64,000 nucleotides of DNA from Polynucleobacter sp. AP-Titi-500A-B4 (GTDB lineage: Bacteria; Pseudomonadota; Gammaproteobacteria; Burkholderiales; Burkholderiaceae). The translations under genes were made by a program, and so were the position numbers. Each line of letters starts with the position of its first letter. The first letter of the stretch is position 1. The DNA lies in assembly GCF_018688095.1 (NCBI RefSeq), contig NZ_CP061311.1, positions 990,861 to 1,054,860 of the forward strand, given 5' to 3'. Of this stretch, positions 33,418-41,428 are shown one piece after another. The notes beneath the pieces were generated by a model. It ran no database searches. It was not told where the DNA came from and saw nothing but the letters and a program-made list of their open reading frames with translations.

Positions 33418-34329
33418 TTATTTCTTGTTGTAGTCTTCGGCAGGTTTGTCATTCAAGTTAGCCCAGGCATTTTTAGTCGCTGGAGATAACTCAAGACCCA
33501 CTACAATATTTTTTGGAGGAATTGGACCCAAGAACCATTTATTCCATAGGCCAGGCATTTTGCCATTCGCAACAATATTGGCAATTGCTGCATTCACCGC
33601 TGCCTTGAATTCTGGATCATCCTTACGAACCATAATAGCAATCGGTTCTGTACTCAACACTTCACCCACAATCTTGTAATCTTTTGGGTTCTTAGAGTTT
33701 GCAATATTGCCTGCCAAGATTGAGCCATCCATCACGAATGCATCAGCACGGCCAGACTCAAGCAATAAGAAGCTGTCAGCATGGTCTTTACCGAATACTT
33801 CATCAAAGTTCACGCCATTGGCTTTTTCATGCTTGCGGAGTAATTGCACAGAAGTTGTGCCGGTTGTAGTGGCAACTTTCTTGCCTGCCAACTGTGCAAT
33901 AGATGTGATTCCTGAATTTGCTTTTACTGCAATGCGTACTTCTTCAACATATAAGGTATTAGCAAAGCCAACATCCTTAGCACGGGCAGTGTTATTAGTA
34001 GTTGTACCGCACTCAATATCTACGGTGCCGTTTTGTACTAAAGGCACACGATTCTGAGAAGTTACAGGCTGGTAATTGATGCGCAATGTGCTCATGCCAA
34101 GCTTGTCTTTAATACTGCCCAAAATCATGCGGCAAACTTCAACGTGGTAACCGTCAAAGCGGCTATCACCAGTTGTATATGACATAGGTATAGAAGATTC
34201 GCGCACCCCCATAGTGACGGCACCACTGGACTTGATTTTGTCCATCGTAGCGCTTGCAGCATGAGCACTGATGGCGCTAATGAATAGCCCAGCAACCAGG
34301 CCAGCTTTAATTAAAGACTTGCTCTTCAT
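33418..34329 (-). CDS. gltI: Glutamate/aspartate ABC transporter, substrate-binding protein
   Basis: The periplasmic binding protein (303 aa) that delivers glutamate or aspartate to the GltJKL complex. It has a signal peptide (cleavage near SAHAAS, residues 21-26) and an SBP_bac_3 fold with GVRESSIPMSYTTGDSRFDGYHVEVC. CAGGAGAAAACG gives a strong ribosome site. About 160 nt of upstream sequence to the tRNA-Arg gene holds its promoter, with AT-rich segments such as TATAAA. Confidence 0.94.
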   Translation of the reverse strand: MKSKSLIKAGLVAGLFISAISAHAASATMDKIKSSGAVTMGVRESSIPMSYTTGDSRFDGYHVEVCRMILGSIKDKLGMSTLRINYQPVTSQNRVPLVQNGTVDIECGTTTNNTARAKDVGFANTLYVEEVRIAVKANSGITSIAQLAGKKVATTTGTTSVQLLRKHEKANGVNFDEVFGKDHADSFLLLESGRADAFVMDGSILAGNIANSKNPKDYKIVGEVLSTEPIAIMVRKDDPEFKAAVNAAIANIVANGKMPGLWNKWFLGPIPPKNIVVGLELSPATKNAWANLNDKPAEDYNKK

Positions 34330-34489
34330 CGTTTTCTCCTGTTTTTTACTTCTATCTATTTGGCAAAAATAGCCACACCTGCATTTATAGCAAATTTATG
34401 GTCGCTATACGCTTATTAAGGCCTGTATTTGAAGGTTTTTAATGTAATTAGAGCGCTAAGAAAGTGAAAACTTAGGGTATTGGAGGATT

Positions 34490-34566
<77 letters not shown>

Positions 34567-34601
34567 TTATATGCTGGTATATCTAGAACAATAAGGGAAA
34601 G

Positions 34602-34678
34602 TGGTCGGAGTACAAGGATTCGAACCTTGGACCCCCTGCTCCCAAAGCAGGTGCGCTACCAGGCTGCGCTACACTCCG
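34602..34678 (-). tRNA. tRNA-Pro (anticodon TGG)
   Basis: A 77-nt cloverleaf with encoded CCA: acceptor CGGAGTG with TACTCCG, anticodon loop TTTGGGA giving TGG, T-arm CAAGG-TTCGAAT-CCTTG. It lies 35 nt upstream of tRNA-Arg in the same direction, likely a shared transcript. Confidence 0.96.
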
Positions 34679-34725
34679 ACGGAACCAATATTCTACACCG
34701 ATAGGGTTATTTGAGGCAAATCGGG

Positions 34726-34731
34726 TAAGAT
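34726..34731 (+). promoter_or_regulatory. Candidate -10 of a leaderless promoter before the 122-aa gene
   Basis: TAAGAT lies 7 nt before the ATG at 34739 without a Shine-Dalgarno sequence. Confidence 0.4.
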
Positions 34732-34738
34732 TCGGGGC

Positions 34739-35107
34739 ATGGTTGCCTATTTTTCCAGCAAATTACCAAAGCAAATTCAAGCTGCTTTAGCAGTAGCTTT
34801 GCTCATGGTTTGCATGATGGGAACCCATTGGATTGGTTTTGCTCATAGCGTTTCACACGCGAGTTTTCAGCAACATAGCATTAGCCAATCTTCCGCAGGT
34901 GAATCAACTCCCAGTTATACCCATAGTTCAGAAGTCTGCCATCTATTTGACGCATTGACCCTCGCTAGCTTTATGTCTGGCGAATCAAATGGATCATCAA
35001 CTCTAGATGCAGCCAGTTTCACACCAGCTCTCTCCCCAGTATTTAGTACTGCGCAAGCTGATCCGTCAGCCTACCAATCGCGCGCTCCCCCAGCATTTCT
35101 TCTATAA
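34739..35107 (+). CDS. Small exported His-containing protein (DUF2946-like) before a TonB receptor
   Basis: A 122-aa protein with an N-terminal membrane segment or signal (about 14-35) ending in AHSVSHASFQQH, a Ser/His-rich middle with SSEVCHLFDALTLA, and the C-terminal RAPPAFLL. The Cys-His segment and the terminal RAPP recall DUF2946-type proteins found beside metal-related TonB receptors; the family call is tentative. It lies 81 nt ahead of a ZnuD-like receptor, so a role in periplasmic metal handling is plausible but inferred. Confidence 0.65.
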   Translation: MVAYFSSKLPKQIQAALAVALLMVCMMGTHWIGFAHSVSHASFQQHSISQSSAGESTPSYTHSSEVCHLFDALTLASFMSGESNGSSTLDAASFTPALSPVFSTAQADPSAYQSRAPPAFLL

Positions 35108-35118
35108 ATCGCTTTATT

Positions 35119-35172
35119 TACTAGGCACCTTGCCTAGTACTGGATTTATCTAAGCCTTCATTTAGGCTTTAG
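35119..35172 (+). promoter_or_regulatory. Two consecutive hairpins in the leader of the TonB receptor
   Basis: A perfect 9-bp inverted repeat (TACTAGGCA at 35119-35127, TGCCTAGTA at 35131-35139, loop CCT) is followed by an imperfect one (CTAAGCCT 35150-35157, AGGCTTTAG 35164-35172). No T-run follows the first, so it is not a standard terminator. It could be an operator, an mRNA stabiliser or a leader regulator. Confidence 0.55.
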
Positions 35173-35188
35173 AAGTTGAGGGATTCAA

Positions 35189-37288
35189 ATGCATCACAAG
35201 AAAAAAAGATTATTTAAACGACGATTGCTTTGCGTCTTGATTGCCGGGCTATCAGCCAAGCAAGTGATTGCACAGACACAGGTTCCGAGTCTTGAGATTA
35301 CTGCGACTGGGAGTCAAGAGGCGACGCAAAGTATTTTGACGCCTACCAAAATATTGCAAGGTGATGAGTTACTCAATAAATTGGGTACGACCTTGGGGGC
35401 TACGCTCGCTAATGAGCTAGGGGTTTCTGCCACAGGCTATGGCGCCGGATCTTCCCGTCCTGTTATTAGAGGCCTGGAAGGCTCACGAGTACAGATTTTG
35501 CAAAATGGTTTATCGGTCGGCGACGTTTCGAATATCTCCCAAGATCATGCAGTTGGAAACAATATGCAAAATGCTCACCAAGTGGAAATTTTACGTGGCG
35601 CAGCTGCCCTGCTTTATGGTTCGGGCTCTAGTGGCGGTTTGGTCAACGTAGTAAATGATCGTATTTTGACGAATCTTCCCGATAGGCCAACAGGCGCTAT
35701 CAATACTAGCTATGAAACGGTGAATAACGGACGAGCAGGCTCATTAGAGGTAGATGGTGCATATGGCTCTGTAGCGGTACACGTGGATACGGCCATTAAC
35801 AATGCGAATAACTATCGTATTCCGGGAAATTCAACGCAATCACAGGGTGAGCCTGTTGGTGGCTGGACAGTTCCACCCGATGGTAATGGCGGAAACAATT
35901 ACACCGGTAAGTTACCGAATTCATACAGCAACCAAAATAATTTGGGCGTTGGTGTCTCCTACATCGGACAAAATGGATATACGGGCATATCGGTTGAGCG
36001 TTTAAATAATAACTATGGCATTCCGACCCCTGAGGGTGGATCAATTAATCAGTCACAAAATCGATACGACTTCCAGCATCAAACCCGAGATCCTTTTGAT
36101 GGGTTCTCTTCATTCAAATTTAGCGCAGCAAACTCCAACTACAACCATACTGAATTTACCAATGTAGGTGAGGCAGCCGCCGTATGGAAAAACATTGCCA
36201 ATGAGGCTCGGTTTGAACTGGCACATAACCCGATAGCAGGATGGAAAGGCATCTTTGGGGCACAAGCTTCTGCAGCCTCTCTTAATGCTACTGAGGTGGG
36301 CACGGGTAGCTATGCCATTGTTCCCCCAACCAAAACGAACTCAAATGCAGTCTTTTGGATTGAAGAAGGTCAATGGAACTCGCTACAAGGTAATCTAGGT
36401 TTACGCTACAACAACGTGGCGCAAAAGCCGAATCTAGGTACTGCTTTAGAACAACAATCAACTGCTGATCCAACCGGTACCACGCCACTCATTACATTAC
36501 AAAATCGCAACTTTAATTTGCTGTCGTATTCAGCGGGCGGTCTTTGGAACTTTATGCAGGGGCATGGCATTGGCGTTGCCTATACCGTATCGCAGCGTGC
36601 GCCTAGTGCGCAGGAACTCTACTCCTATGGTGCTCATGAATCCACGGCAACCTTTGATATTGGCAATCCCAATCTCAGCAAAGAGACTTCACATAACCTA
36701 GAGTTCAATCTACAAAAAACGAGTGGCCTTATGCGTGCGAAGGCTAGTATTTATGCCAATCGATTCAATAACTATATCTACGGCTTTTATACAGGCAGCT
36801 CTATTGTTGGTGGTGCTGCGAATGGCTTCGATGTAGTGACTGCTCAACAAGCAGCCGCAACGATCAAAGGCATTGAAGGTGAACTGACCTATAACTGGCG
36901 TGAAAAAGGTTTGGGCGGAAGAATATTTGGCGATGTATCGCAAGGCAGCTTTGATGCCGGCGGCAATCTGCCACTTCAACCTGCTCCGCGCTTAGGTGCT
37001 GAGATTGCCCACGAACGAAACGGTTGGTTAACGAATGCTACTTATATCTACAGCTATCAACAGAATCGTCTGGCTTCTTGGGAACAAGGTCCAGCACCAA
37101 GTTACAACCTGCTCAATGCCGGAATCTCTTATACAGAGAGAGTTAAAGAAGTGAACTGGACGATTTATATGAATTTGAAGAATTTGCTGAATGAGCAAAT
37201 TCGTTATGCTACTACGCCAATGGCGGTAAGACTCTATGCTCCGCAACCCGGAAGAAGTGTGATGGTTGGTTTACGGGCTACGTTTTAA
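35189..37288 (+). CDS. TonB-dependent outer-membrane receptor (ZnuD/FrpB-like)
   Basis: A 699-aa receptor with a signal peptide (cleavage near IAQTQ, residue 29), a possible TonB box LEITATG at 35-41, and the plug motif GSSRPVIRGLEGSRVQILQNGL followed by QVEILRGAAALLYGSGSSGGLVNVV (about 85-155). The beta barrel ends in Phe, as required for BAM insertion. The plug matches the zinc receptor ZnuD and relatives. Zinc, copper or nickel are candidate substrates. The upstream 122-aa protein and twin hairpins support a metal-regulated unit. The stop overlaps that of ppk2 by 4 bp. Confidence 0.88.
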   Translation: MHHKKKRLFKRRLLCVLIAGLSAKQVIAQTQVPSLEITATGSQEATQSILTPTKILQGDELLNKLGTTLGATLANELGVSATGYGAGSSRPVIRGLEGSRVQILQNGLSVGDVSNISQDHAVGNNMQNAHQVEILRGAAALLYGSGSSGGLVNVVNDRILTNLPDRPTGAINTSYETVNNGRAGSLEVDGAYGSVAVHVDTAINNANNYRIPGNSTQSQGEPVGGWTVPPDGNGGNNYTGKLPNSYSNQNNLGVGVSYIGQNGYTGISVERLNNNYGIPTPEGGSINQSQNRYDFQHQTRDPFDGFSSFKFSAANSNYNHTEFTNVGEAAAVWKNIANEARFELAHNPIAGWKGIFGAQASAASLNATEVGTGSYAIVPPTKTNSNAVFWIEEGQWNSLQGNLGLRYNNVAQKPNLGTALEQQSTADPTGTTPLITLQNRNFNLLSYSAGGLWNFMQGHGIGVAYTVSQRAPSAQELYSYGAHESTATFDIGNPNLSKETSHNLEFNLQKTSGLMRAKASIYANRFNNYIYGFYTGSSIVGGAANGFDVVTAQQAAATIKGIEGELTYNWREKGLGGRIFGDVSQGSFDAGGNLPLQPAPRLGAEIAHERNGWLTNATYIYSYQQNRLASWEQGPAPSYNLLNAGISYTERVKEVNWTIYMNLKNLLNEQIRYATTPMAVRLYAPQPGRSVMVGLRATF

Positions 37289-38190
37289 TAAACCTCAGGG
37301 ACGTACATCTCTGGGGGTACAGGTCCGCGCAAGTAATCTGGGTTGTGCACACGCGCAGGCAATTTAATCGTTGGATGGTCAATTTCTTTGTAAGGAATTT
37401 GTGTCAATAAATGACTGATGCAATTTAATCGTGCTTTTTTCTTATCATTTGCAGCAACAACCCACCAAGGAGCCTCTGGAATATGGGTGCGCTCCAACAT
37501 GGTTTCTTTGGCCTTTGTGTAGGCCTCCCATAAGCGTCGAGCCTCTAAATCCATTGGACTAAGCTTCCATTGCTTTAATGGGTCATGAATACGCATCATA
37601 AAGCGGTTGTACTGTTCATCATCAGAAATAGAAAACCAATATTTAATTAAGATGATGCCCGAGCTAATCATCATCCGCTCTAAATCGGGAACGGTTCTGA
37701 GAAACTCTTCATACTCTTTCTTGGTACAAAATCCCATCACCTTCTCTACACCAGCCCTGTTGTACCAGCTACGATCAAAGAGTGCGATCTCACCACCGGC
37801 TGGCAACTGGGATATGTATCGCTGAAAATACCATTGAGTCTTTTCTCGTTCGTTTGGCGCAGGTAAAGCAACCACCTTGCAGACGCGTGGATTTAGTCGT
37901 TGAGTGATGCGCTTAATTGCCCCGCCCTTTCCCGCTGAATCGCGACCCTCAAATAACACGGCAACTTTAACTTTATTGGCCACAACCCAATCCTGTAGCT
38001 TTACCAGCTCACCCTGTAGGCGAAACAGTTCTTTGAAGTATAAGTTTCTTGGTATCTGGGAATGGCTATCGCCATCTGGAGACAGACGATCATCATCGAG
38101 CTCCATTTCAAGCTCTTCGTCCATGCTGTCAAGTATCTCTACCTGGGCACGGCGATACCACTCGGCCATCTCTTTATGTTTAGACGTCAT
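37285..38190 (-). CDS. ppk2: Polyphosphate kinase 2
   Basis: A PPK2-family kinase (301 aa) that transfers phosphate between polyphosphate and nucleotides, mainly making NTP or NDP from polyphosphate. Walker A is FEGRDSAGKGGAIKR, and the second catalytic motif is FDRSWYNRAGVEKVMGF. I start at the ATG at 38190 because AGGAG stands 7 nt before it. The GTG three codons upstream lies inside that ribosome spacing. A Pho box and TATAAG promoter precede it, so expression should rise under phosphate starvation. Confidence 0.94.
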   Translation of the reverse strand: MTSKHKEMAEWYRRAQVEILDSMDEELEMELDDDRLSPDGDSHSQIPRNLYFKELFRLQGELVKLQDWVVANKVKVAVLFEGRDSAGKGGAIKRITQRLNPRVCKVVALPAPNEREKTQWYFQRYISQLPAGGEIALFDRSWYNRAGVEKVMGFCTKKEYEEFLRTVPDLERMMISSGIILIKYWFSISDDEQYNRFMMRIHDPLKQWKLSPMDLEARRLWEAYTKAKETMLERTHIPEAPWWVVAANDKKKARLNCISHLLTQIPYKEIDHPTIKLPARVHNPDYLRGPVPPEMYVPEVY

Positions 38191-38211
38191 CAGTTCCACT
38201 CCTATTTAATA

Positions 38212-38245
38212 CTTATACAGAGTGAAAATGACATTTTTATTACAT
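38212..38245 (-). promoter_or_regulatory. Pho box and promoter of ppk2
   Basis: On the minus strand ATGTAAT-AAAA-ATGTCAT (38245 down to 38228) forms a 7-4-7 Pho box. After 10 nt comes TATAAG (38217-38212) as -10. The box overlaps the stop codon of the upstream acyltransferase gene. Confidence 0.7.
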
Positions 38246-39040
38246 TAACTGCAAATCAGCCTTTATTTGCCTGGAAATAGCCTCTTGACTTTGCATTGCA
38301 AGCCATTTTCGGTCCCTAGAAGTTGCTGAATTAGATCTAGAGGGTGGCAAAAAGCTTAATTCAACCATTAAATTTCGATCATTCAAAATATTAGACATAG
38401 ACTCTAACAATCCCATTTCCCCAATAAAAGCGCAAGACTTATTGCATAAGCCTGTAATTGAAGACTTGTAAGAAATCGCTAAGGAATAAACCGGAACATC
38501 GGAAATGATGGCTGATTCAAATAAATTTGGCTTGAATGGTAGAACAGTATCCCCATCGGTAGAGGTACCTTCAGGAAAGATACATACTGACTGAGCATGT
38601 AGCACCTTTGCCACTTCACCCGCAATAAGTCTTGCATGGCGCGAATTGTCGCGTTTAATAAATACCGTTCCTAATTGCTTTGCCATCCATCCAAAGATTG
38701 GCCAATTCGCCACCTCAGACTTGGCAACAAATCGGATTGGCCTAAATGCATTTATGGCGTGTATATCCATCCAGGAAATATGGTTTGATGCCAAAAGAAA
38801 CGGGGTTGATGGAATAATCTCTGGGTTTTTTACCTCTAATTCAATGCCAAAGATCGAGAGCAACTTTAGCGACCAATTTTGAATATGCTTATTTCTAGAT
38901 TTCTGATTGGCAAAAGGAAAGCACAAAAATAAGATTGCCAGACCTACAATGACATGAGTCCAAATCTGAATCCATCGAAAGAAGTTCGATAAAGATTGAT
39001 TCTTAGGGGATTGGCTATGTTGACTACTCATATAGATCAT
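38240..39040 (-). CDS. PlsC/OlsA-type acyltransferase
   Basis: A 266-aa membrane acyltransferase with one N-terminal hydrophobic segment (about 27-45). Motif I is NHISWMDIH (HX4D, around 91-99), motif II GTVFIKR, motif III FPEGTSTDG, and PFKPNLFESA follows, a pattern close to OlsA (lyso-ornithine lipid O-acyltransferase). PlsC (phosphatidic acid synthesis) is the alternative. Its position divergent from the plcP-glycosyltransferase-dgkA-OlsB-like set favours OlsA. The ATG at 39040 or the one three codons later may be used. Neither has a ribosome site. Confidence 0.82.
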   Translation of the reverse strand: MIYMSSQHSQSPKNQSLSNFFRWIQIWTHVIVGLAILFLCFPFANQKSRNKHIQNWSLKLLSIFGIELEVKNPEIIPSTPFLLASNHISWMDIHAINAFRPIRFVAKSEVANWPIFGWMAKQLGTVFIKRDNSRHARLIAGEVAKVLHAQSVCIFPEGTSTDGDTVLPFKPNLFESAIISDVPVYSLAISYKSSITGLCNKSCAFIGEMGLLESMSNILNDRNLMVELSFLPPSRSNSATSRDRKWLAMQSQEAISRQIKADLQLM

Positions 39041-39082
39041 GAATATAAATCATGTTGCAAAGAAAGTGCTGTCGTCACAAAA

Positions 39083-39129
39083 GTGTCTTGAAACTGTCAT
39101 GCTAGTTTCATACTGGGTTGGCTTAATAC
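39083..39129 (+). promoter_or_regulatory. Pho box and leaderless promoter of the plcP operon
   Basis: Three half-sites in phase at 11 bp: GTGTCTT (39083-39089), CTGTCAT (39094-39100) and GTTTCAT (39105-39111). A -10 (CTTAAT at 39122-39127, or TAATAC at 39124-39129) follows after 10-12 nt, and the plcP ATG only 6-8 nt later. Confidence 0.7.
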
Positions 39130-39135
39130 GGATTC

Positions 39136-39945
39136 ATGATCCATTACAAAGCCATCTGGATTTCAGACATACACCTAGGAACGTCAGGGTGTCAGGCGAA
39201 CTACCTCCTTGATTTTCTAAAGCATAACGAAGCAGATAAGTTCTATCTTGTTGGCGACATTATTGATGGGTGGAGACTTAAAAAATCGTTTTATTGGCCG
39301 CAAGAGCACAACGATGTAGTGCAAAAACTATTACGCAAGGCCCGTAAAGGTACGGAAGTCATTTATGTACCCGGCAACCATGATGAAAGCGCAAGGCAGT
39401 TTTTTGGGCTTTCATTTGGTGATGTCAAAGTCATGGAAGAAGTGATTCATACAACTGTAGATGGGAAACGTCTATGGGTTACGCATGGCGACCAATTTGA
39501 TGGCGTAATGCAATATGCAAAATGGCTCGCTTATGTAGGTGATACGCTCTACTCCTTCATTTTGTATATAAACCGCTATTTCAATATGCTCCGAGTAAAG
39601 ATGGGGCTCCAGTACTGGTCCCTTTCTCAATACCTCAAGCATCAAGTTAAAAATGCTGTCAGCTACATTGCAGATTTTGAACACATCATGGCTAGGGAGG
39701 CTCGTTTACGGGGTTGTGATGGTGTTGTCTGTGGCCACATTCACAAAGCTGAGATTCGCGAGATAGATGGCCTGCTGTATTGCAACGATGGTGACTGGGT
39801 TGAAAGCCTCACTGCATTAGTTGAAACACAAACAGGTGAACTAAAAATCATTCACTGGCCCCATATCAAAGGCGAACCAGTTGAAATCAATCAGTTAACC
39901 ACCCAAGCCGTAATTGAATCAATTATAGAAGAGGTAGCAATATGA
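39136..39945 (+). CDS. plcP: PlcP-type metallophosphoesterase (phospholipase C)
   Basis: A calcineurin-like phosphoesterase of 269 aa. Metal ligands are Asp11 and His13 (SDIHLG), Asp41 (VGDIIDGW), Asn81-His82 (PGNHDE), His117 (THGDQ) and His201/His203 (CGHIH). The segments DGWRLKKSFYWPQEHNDVVQKLLRKARKGT match the PlcP family, which removes phosphate headgroups from phospholipids during phosphate starvation. Many databases call this fold LpxH (UDP-2,3-diacylglucosamine hydrolase). The Pho box, the ATGA overlap with a glycosyltransferase and the dgkA neighbour favour PlcP. Confidence 0.8.
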   Translation: MIHYKAIWISDIHLGTSGCQANYLLDFLKHNEADKFYLVGDIIDGWRLKKSFYWPQEHNDVVQKLLRKARKGTEVIYVPGNHDESARQFFGLSFGDVKVMEEVIHTTVDGKRLWVTHGDQFDGVMQYAKWLAYVGDTLYSFILYINRYFNMLRVKMGLQYWSLSQYLKHQVKNAVSYIADFEHIMAREARLRGCDGVVCGHIHKAEIREIDGLLYCNDGDWVESLTALVETQTGELKIIHWPHIKGEPVEINQLTTQAVIESIIEEVAI

Positions 39946-40970
39946 AAATTATGATCATCACTGACGCATGGGATCCTCAGGTAAATGGTGTCGTGCGAAC
40001 CCTAAAGCAAACTCGCGCAGAATTAATTGCGATGGGTCATGAAGTTGAAATGATTACCCCTAATGGCTTTAAATCCATCCCATGTCCTACCTACCCCGAC
40101 ATTGCACTATCCATATTTCCTGGCAAGGAAGTTGCACGACGCATCAAAGAATTCGCTCCAGATGCTATGCATATAGCCACAGAGGGTCCTTTGGGCTTAT
40201 CTGCGCGCTCATATGCAGTAAAGAATGACCTTCCCTTCTCTACCGCTTATCACACTCGATTTCCAGAGTACGTCAAAGCACGAACTGGCATGCCACTTGG
40301 CATTACCTATGCATTCATTCGCTGGTTTCACAGTCGATCTATGGGTGTAATGGCACCAACCATCGTCGTAAAAGATGATCTAGAAAAGTATGGTCTAAAT
40401 AATGTTGTTCTTTGGTCGCGTGGCGTTGATTTAGATATTTTCAAGCCTCAAGAATCGAAAGCGCTCAATACAGCCCATCCAATCTTTCTATATGTTGGTC
40501 GTGTAGCCATTGAAAAAAACATTAATGCATTTTTGGAAATTGATTTACCTGGTTCAAAATGGGTTGTAGGAGACGGTCCAGCTATGGCTGGCATTAAAGA
40601 AAAATACCCAGATATTAACTATCTAGGCGTATTGCAACAGCATGAATTGGCTAAGGTATACGCGGCTGCAGATGTGTTTGTCTTCCCCAGTAAGACTGAC
40701 ACATTTGGACTGGTGCTGCTAGAGGCAATGGCTTGTGGAACCCCAGTAGCAGCTTACCCGGTAACTGGCCCCATTGATGTTCTGGGGCATTCAAAAGCTG
40801 GGGCCATGAATGATGATTTACGCAAAGCATGTATAGAGGCCCTCAAAATTCCTCGTGAAGTTGCCCGTGCACATGCTGAAAAATTCTCATGGAGAGCGGC
40901 AACTGAAGAGTTCGCCAGACATCTCAAGCCAGTACCTACACCAGCAGTGCATATCACTGCTATTGCCTAA
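39942..40970 (+). CDS. GT4 glycosyltransferase (Agt/diacylglycerol glycosyltransferase-like)
   Basis: A GT-B fold transferase of 342 aa. It starts with MKIMIITDAWDPQVNGVVRT, holds LYVGRVAIEKN for the nucleotide-sugar domain, and has the EX7E motif in FGLVLLEAMACGTPV. It resembles glycosyltransferases that add glucose or glucuronic acid to diacylglycerol, the product of PlcP, giving phosphorus-free glycolipids. Its start overlaps the plcP stop (ATGA). The sugar donor is not readable from sequence. Confidence 0.85.
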   Translation: MKIMIITDAWDPQVNGVVRTLKQTRAELIAMGHEVEMITPNGFKSIPCPTYPDIALSIFPGKEVARRIKEFAPDAMHIATEGPLGLSARSYAVKNDLPFSTAYHTRFPEYVKARTGMPLGITYAFIRWFHSRSMGVMAPTIVVKDDLEKYGLNNVVLWSRGVDLDIFKPQESKALNTAHPIFLYVGRVAIEKNINAFLEIDLPGSKWVVGDGPAMAGIKEKYPDINYLGVLQQHELAKVYAAADVFVFPSKTDTFGLVLLEAMACGTPVAAYPVTGPIDVLGHSKAGAMNDDLRKACIEALKIPREVARAHAEKFSWRAATEEFARHLKPVPTPAVHITAIA

Positions 40971-40982
40971 GGTGAAATCATT

Positions 40983-41384
40983 TTGAGCAAGCCCTATCAC
41001 ATCGATCAAAACCCACATAAGGGTAATCGTGGCCTTGCTCGTGCATGGCATGCTGCAAAAAATTCATGGTGTGGATTGGTTTATGCGTTCAAAGAGGAAA
41101 GTGCATTCAGGCAAGAACTTACCCTCTTTGTATTTTTATCGCCTATTGCGATTCTTTTGCCAATCAATTATTTCGAGAAAGCATTATTAGTTACATCGCT
41201 CATCATGGTTTTGGTGGTCGAATTACTGAATTCCAGCGTTGAGGCAGCAATCGATCGCATCTCCTTTGAGCATCATGATTTATCAAAACGAGCAAAAGAC
41301 TTTGGGTCTGCGGCAGTCATGTTGGCATTAGTTGTTGCACTACTCCTTTGGACTGCTATATGTGCGCCCATTTTTTTCAGGTAA
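40983..41384 (+). CDS. dgkA: Diacylglycerol kinase
   Basis: A small integral membrane kinase (133 aa, three membrane segments) that phosphorylates diacylglycerol to phosphatidic acid. The active-site motif is ELLNSSVEAAIDRI (about 80-93). Translation starts at a TTG preceded by AAGGTGA. Within the plcP operon it could recycle diacylglycerol when phosphate returns, balancing the glycosyltransferase. Confidence 0.94.
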   Translation: MSKPYHIDQNPHKGNRGLARAWHAAKNSWCGLVYAFKEESAFRQELTLFVFLSPIAILLPINYFEKALLVTSLIMVLVVELLNSSVEAAIDRISFEHHDLSKRAKDFGSAAVMLALVVALLLWTAICAPIFFR

Positions 41385-41415
41385 CAGCAATTTCACTCTT
41401 AATCAATTGAATCAA

Positions 41416-41421
41416 TATAAG
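41416..41421 (+). promoter_or_regulatory. Possible internal promoter before the OlsB-like gene
   Basis: TATAAG lies 7 nt before the ATG at 41429, with TTCACT as possible -35 18 nt upstream. AAGG overlapping it could also act as ribosome site, so this may be leaderless or conventional. Confidence 0.4.
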
Positions 41422-41428
41422 GTTAACT

